Below the pieces are notes generated by a model. It was not told where the DNA came from and searched no databases. It saw nothing but the letters and a program-made list of their open reading frames with translations. From Propionispora sp. 2/2-37 (GTDB taxonomy: Bacteria; Bacillota; Negativicutes; Propionisporales; Propionisporaceae): a stretch of DNA of 64,000 bases. Positions 63,012 through 64,000 of this stretch are shown here, in pieces. The stretch is from positions 124,001 to 188,000 of the forward strand of contig NZ_CYSP01000005.1 in the NCBI RefSeq assembly GCF_001298735.1, read 5' to 3'. Positions within the stretch are counted from its first letter, which is position 1; each line of letters begins with the position of its first letter. A program made the position numbers and the translations under genes.

Positions 63012-63044
63012 TTCCTGCTAAATTTTGCATGAATTTAGCAGGAA
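63012..63044. repeat. 13-bp inverted repeat hairpin
   Basis: TTCCTGCTAAATT (63012-63024) and AATTTAGCAGGAA (63032-63044) with a 7-base loop, in the divergent spacer. No T-run; possibly an operator or a dispersed intergenic repeat. Confidence 0.5.
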
Positions 63045-63173
63045 CTGATGTAATTCATTCGCTGTTTCAGATTATATCCGTCAACTTCACCGGAAGCACT
63101 AAACTATATAGAAGGAACATTTTATTATTAAGCAACATATTATGTAATATAACAAAGGAGGATTGATAAAAAG

Positions 63174-63371
63174 ATGGGTTGTGATTTAGAATTCTGTGAA
63201 CCGTTTTTTATACGCTGTCCGTGGTGTGGCCACAAATTTCCCCATAAGTGTCCTAAATGTCATTGGGAATGCAAGGAACATTGTCATAAGTGTCCCCATT
63301 GTGACCACTGGTTTGATGATCACTGCCATTGTCCAAAGTGTCACCATGAGTTTAAACATGATTGGTCCTAG
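63174..63371 (+). CDS. Cys/His-rich 65-residue metal-binding protein
   Basis: 65 residues containing 13 Cys and 12 His. Four CPxC knuckles at 15-18, 26-29, 40-43 and 53-56, most followed by (G/H/D)-H-x-F, form an imperfect 12-14-residue repeat, with extra CxC and HCH spacings between. This could fold as two zinc ribbons or act as a metal buffer. AAAGGAGG precedes the ATG by 12 bases and a UUCG-loop terminator follows, so it is a complete monocistronic gene. No named family recognised; function unknown. Confidence 0.75.
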   Translation: MGCDLEFCEPFFIRCPWCGHKFPHKCPKCHWECKEHCHKCPHCDHWFDDHCHCPKCHHEFKHDWS

Positions 63372-63388
63372 TAATAATAATTCCCTTA

Positions 63389-63412
63389 GCGCCCTTCGGG
63401 GCGCCTTTTAGT
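63389..63412 (+). terminator. Terminator with TTCG loop
   Basis: GCGCCC-TTCG-GGGCGC stem-loop followed by CTTTTAGTTTTA, 18 bases after the Cys/His-rich gene. Confidence 0.88.
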
Positions 63413-63506
63413 TTTATGAAGTGATTTTTGTTATAAAATAAAGTTGCTCCAAATCAGAACCTGGATAATTCCGCAGGCAGCGCATGATCTGGCTCATAAG
63501 TAACAT

Positions 63507-63748
63507 TTAAACTGAACAGGCTTCTTTTTTCTTTTTCTTCCCATGCAATTTGGTCACAATCCATTCCACCACCACAAATAATACCGGGATGAGGAAAATG
63601 CCTAAAGCGGTTGCAATCGTCATGCCGCCGACAACCACAGTTTCCATTGACACTGTCGGTTATCGTCAGCTGCGTCGGCCGGCATATAGCAGGTTGCCGC
63701 AAAAGATAAGGCCATGCCCCATAAAATCAAAGTTTTGTTCAGGTTCAT
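63507..63748 (-). pseudogene. Deletion fusion of an outer-membrane channel start and an RND pump end
   Basis: From ATG 63748 the minus strand reads about 30 codons of a signal peptide and mature start (LNKTLILWGMALSFAATCYM, PADAADD). After a junction near 63650 another frame reads VSMETVVVGGMTIATALGIF and LIPVLFVVVEW with a basic end and stop at 63507, which is the C-terminus of an HAE1/AcrB-type RND transporter. The central several kilobases of an efflux operon (rest of the channel, the adaptor and most of the pump) are absent. This proves the lineage had an outer membrane efflux system here. Confidence 0.7.
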
Positions 63749-63783
63749 AATTGCTTACTTTCCAAGAATTAAGTCGGTTTTTA

Positions 63784-63799
63784 ACTGACCTGGGTCAGT
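63784..63799. promoter_or_regulatory. TetR operator candidate
   Basis: ACTGACC-TG-GGTCAGT inverted repeat between the probable TetR gene and the efflux remnant. Confidence 0.5.
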
Positions 63800-63835
63800 A
63801 ATGGAGCAAAAAAAGATGCGCAGTTCCTACGCAAT

Positions 63836-64000
63836 CTACAGCTGGGCAATGGATAATTCGAATGCTCCTTCCTTGATTCCCAGAATTCGCTCCAACACGG
63901 CTTCGGCAATTTTTACTTTCTTGAGAAGAACTTCAGAAGGCTCTTTGAGATAAATAGCTTCCCATAAGCAATCTAGCGTACTCCAGAAGAAAGCAATGGT
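63836..64000 (-). CDS. C-terminal end of a probable TetR-family regulator (partial)
   Basis: The last 54 codons of a gene entering from beyond the window end: FFWSTLDCLWEAIYLKEPSE, then KVKIAEAVLERILGIKEG and stop at 63836. The helical composition, position upstream of an efflux remnant and nearby operator-like palindrome fit a TetR ligand-binding domain. The DNA-binding part lies outside the window, so the call is tentative. Confidence 0.45.
   Translation of the reverse strand, partial: TIAFFWSTLDCLWEAIYLKEPSEVLLKKVKIAEAVLERILGIKEGAFELSIAQL

Noticed and set aside
63454-63750. Overlapping open frames on both strands near 63.5-63.75 kb
   Set aside because: They are wrong-frame readings over the fused channel/RND remnant; the correct frames give recognisable ends of two different efflux proteins.

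Overview
The window looks like the chromosome of a spore-forming, outer-membrane-bearing Firmicute (Negativicutes, Sporomusaceae-like). This is an inference from the coexistence of GerA/GerB/GerC spore-germination genes, remnants of an RND efflux pump with its outer-membrane channel, many PTS operons, Fur boxes and Firmicute-type Shine-Dalgarno sites and terminators. No rRNA, tRNA, CRISPR array, transposase or phage gene was seen.

Layout. 1-3.5 kb: a polysaccharide deacetylase, a divergent HxlR regulator/NAD(P)-binding reductase pair and a metallo-beta-lactamase-fold hydrolase behind an 18-bp palindrome. 3.7-11.5 kb: a ROK regulator, a dead phosphomannose isomerase fragment and a cellobiose-type PTS operon (IIB, IIA, GH1 phospho-beta-glucosidase, IIC, acetylesterase, HAD phosphatase). 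11.6-19 kb: a galactitol-type PTS operon with a D-2-hydroxyacid dehydrogenase and a class II aldolase, preceded by a near-perfect sigma-54 promoter and followed by its LevR-like enhancer-binding activator. 19-21 kb: a phytase-like secreted esterase with a Pho-box-like promoter. 21.2-31.9 kb: a LacI-controlled operon of sugar isomerase, split transketolase, FGGY kinase, complete Rbs-type ABC importer and RbsD/FucU mutarotase; this gene set best fits the transketolase route for D-apiose.

32.4-45.5 kb: an iron-regulated region with four Fur boxes: DAHP synthase, phosphopantetheinyl transferase, 2,3-dihydroxybenzoate synthesis and activation (DhbA, C, E, B), an MbtH-like protein, then a deletion scar containing crumbs of an ECF-type ATPase, a methyltransferase, an AraC regulator and a YbtP/YbtQ-like ABC pair. 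The NRPS expected between MbtH and the ABC genes is absent. 45.6-47.9 kb (minus strand): a dihydropteroate synthase of the sulfonamide-resistance (Sul) type rather than the ordinary FolP type, and a family I.5 lipase that lacks a normal start codon. 48.1-54.6 kb: a PRD regulator, fructose-type PTS with IIA, IIB and IIC on separate genes, two tandem class II aldolases and a ManA-type isomerase.

54.9-59.2 kb: spore germination gerA and gerC on the plus strand facing gerB plus a small membrane protein on the minus strand. 59.5-64 kb: exported asparaginase, a ferritin-like diiron protein, two exported proteins of unknown function, a 65-residue Cys/His-rich protein, and an efflux operon collapsed by deletion to the first codons of its outer-membrane channel and the last codons of its RND pump, beside the end of a probable TetR gene that runs off the window.

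Two themes recur: sugar uptake cassettes each with its own regulator, and gene decay (isomerase fragment, siderophore/ECF scar, efflux scar, lipase start). The most unusual intact genes are the Sul-like dihydropteroate synthase, the apiose-like operon and the sigma-54-controlled hydroxyacid dehydrogenase/aldolase PTS operon, whose substrate I cannot name.
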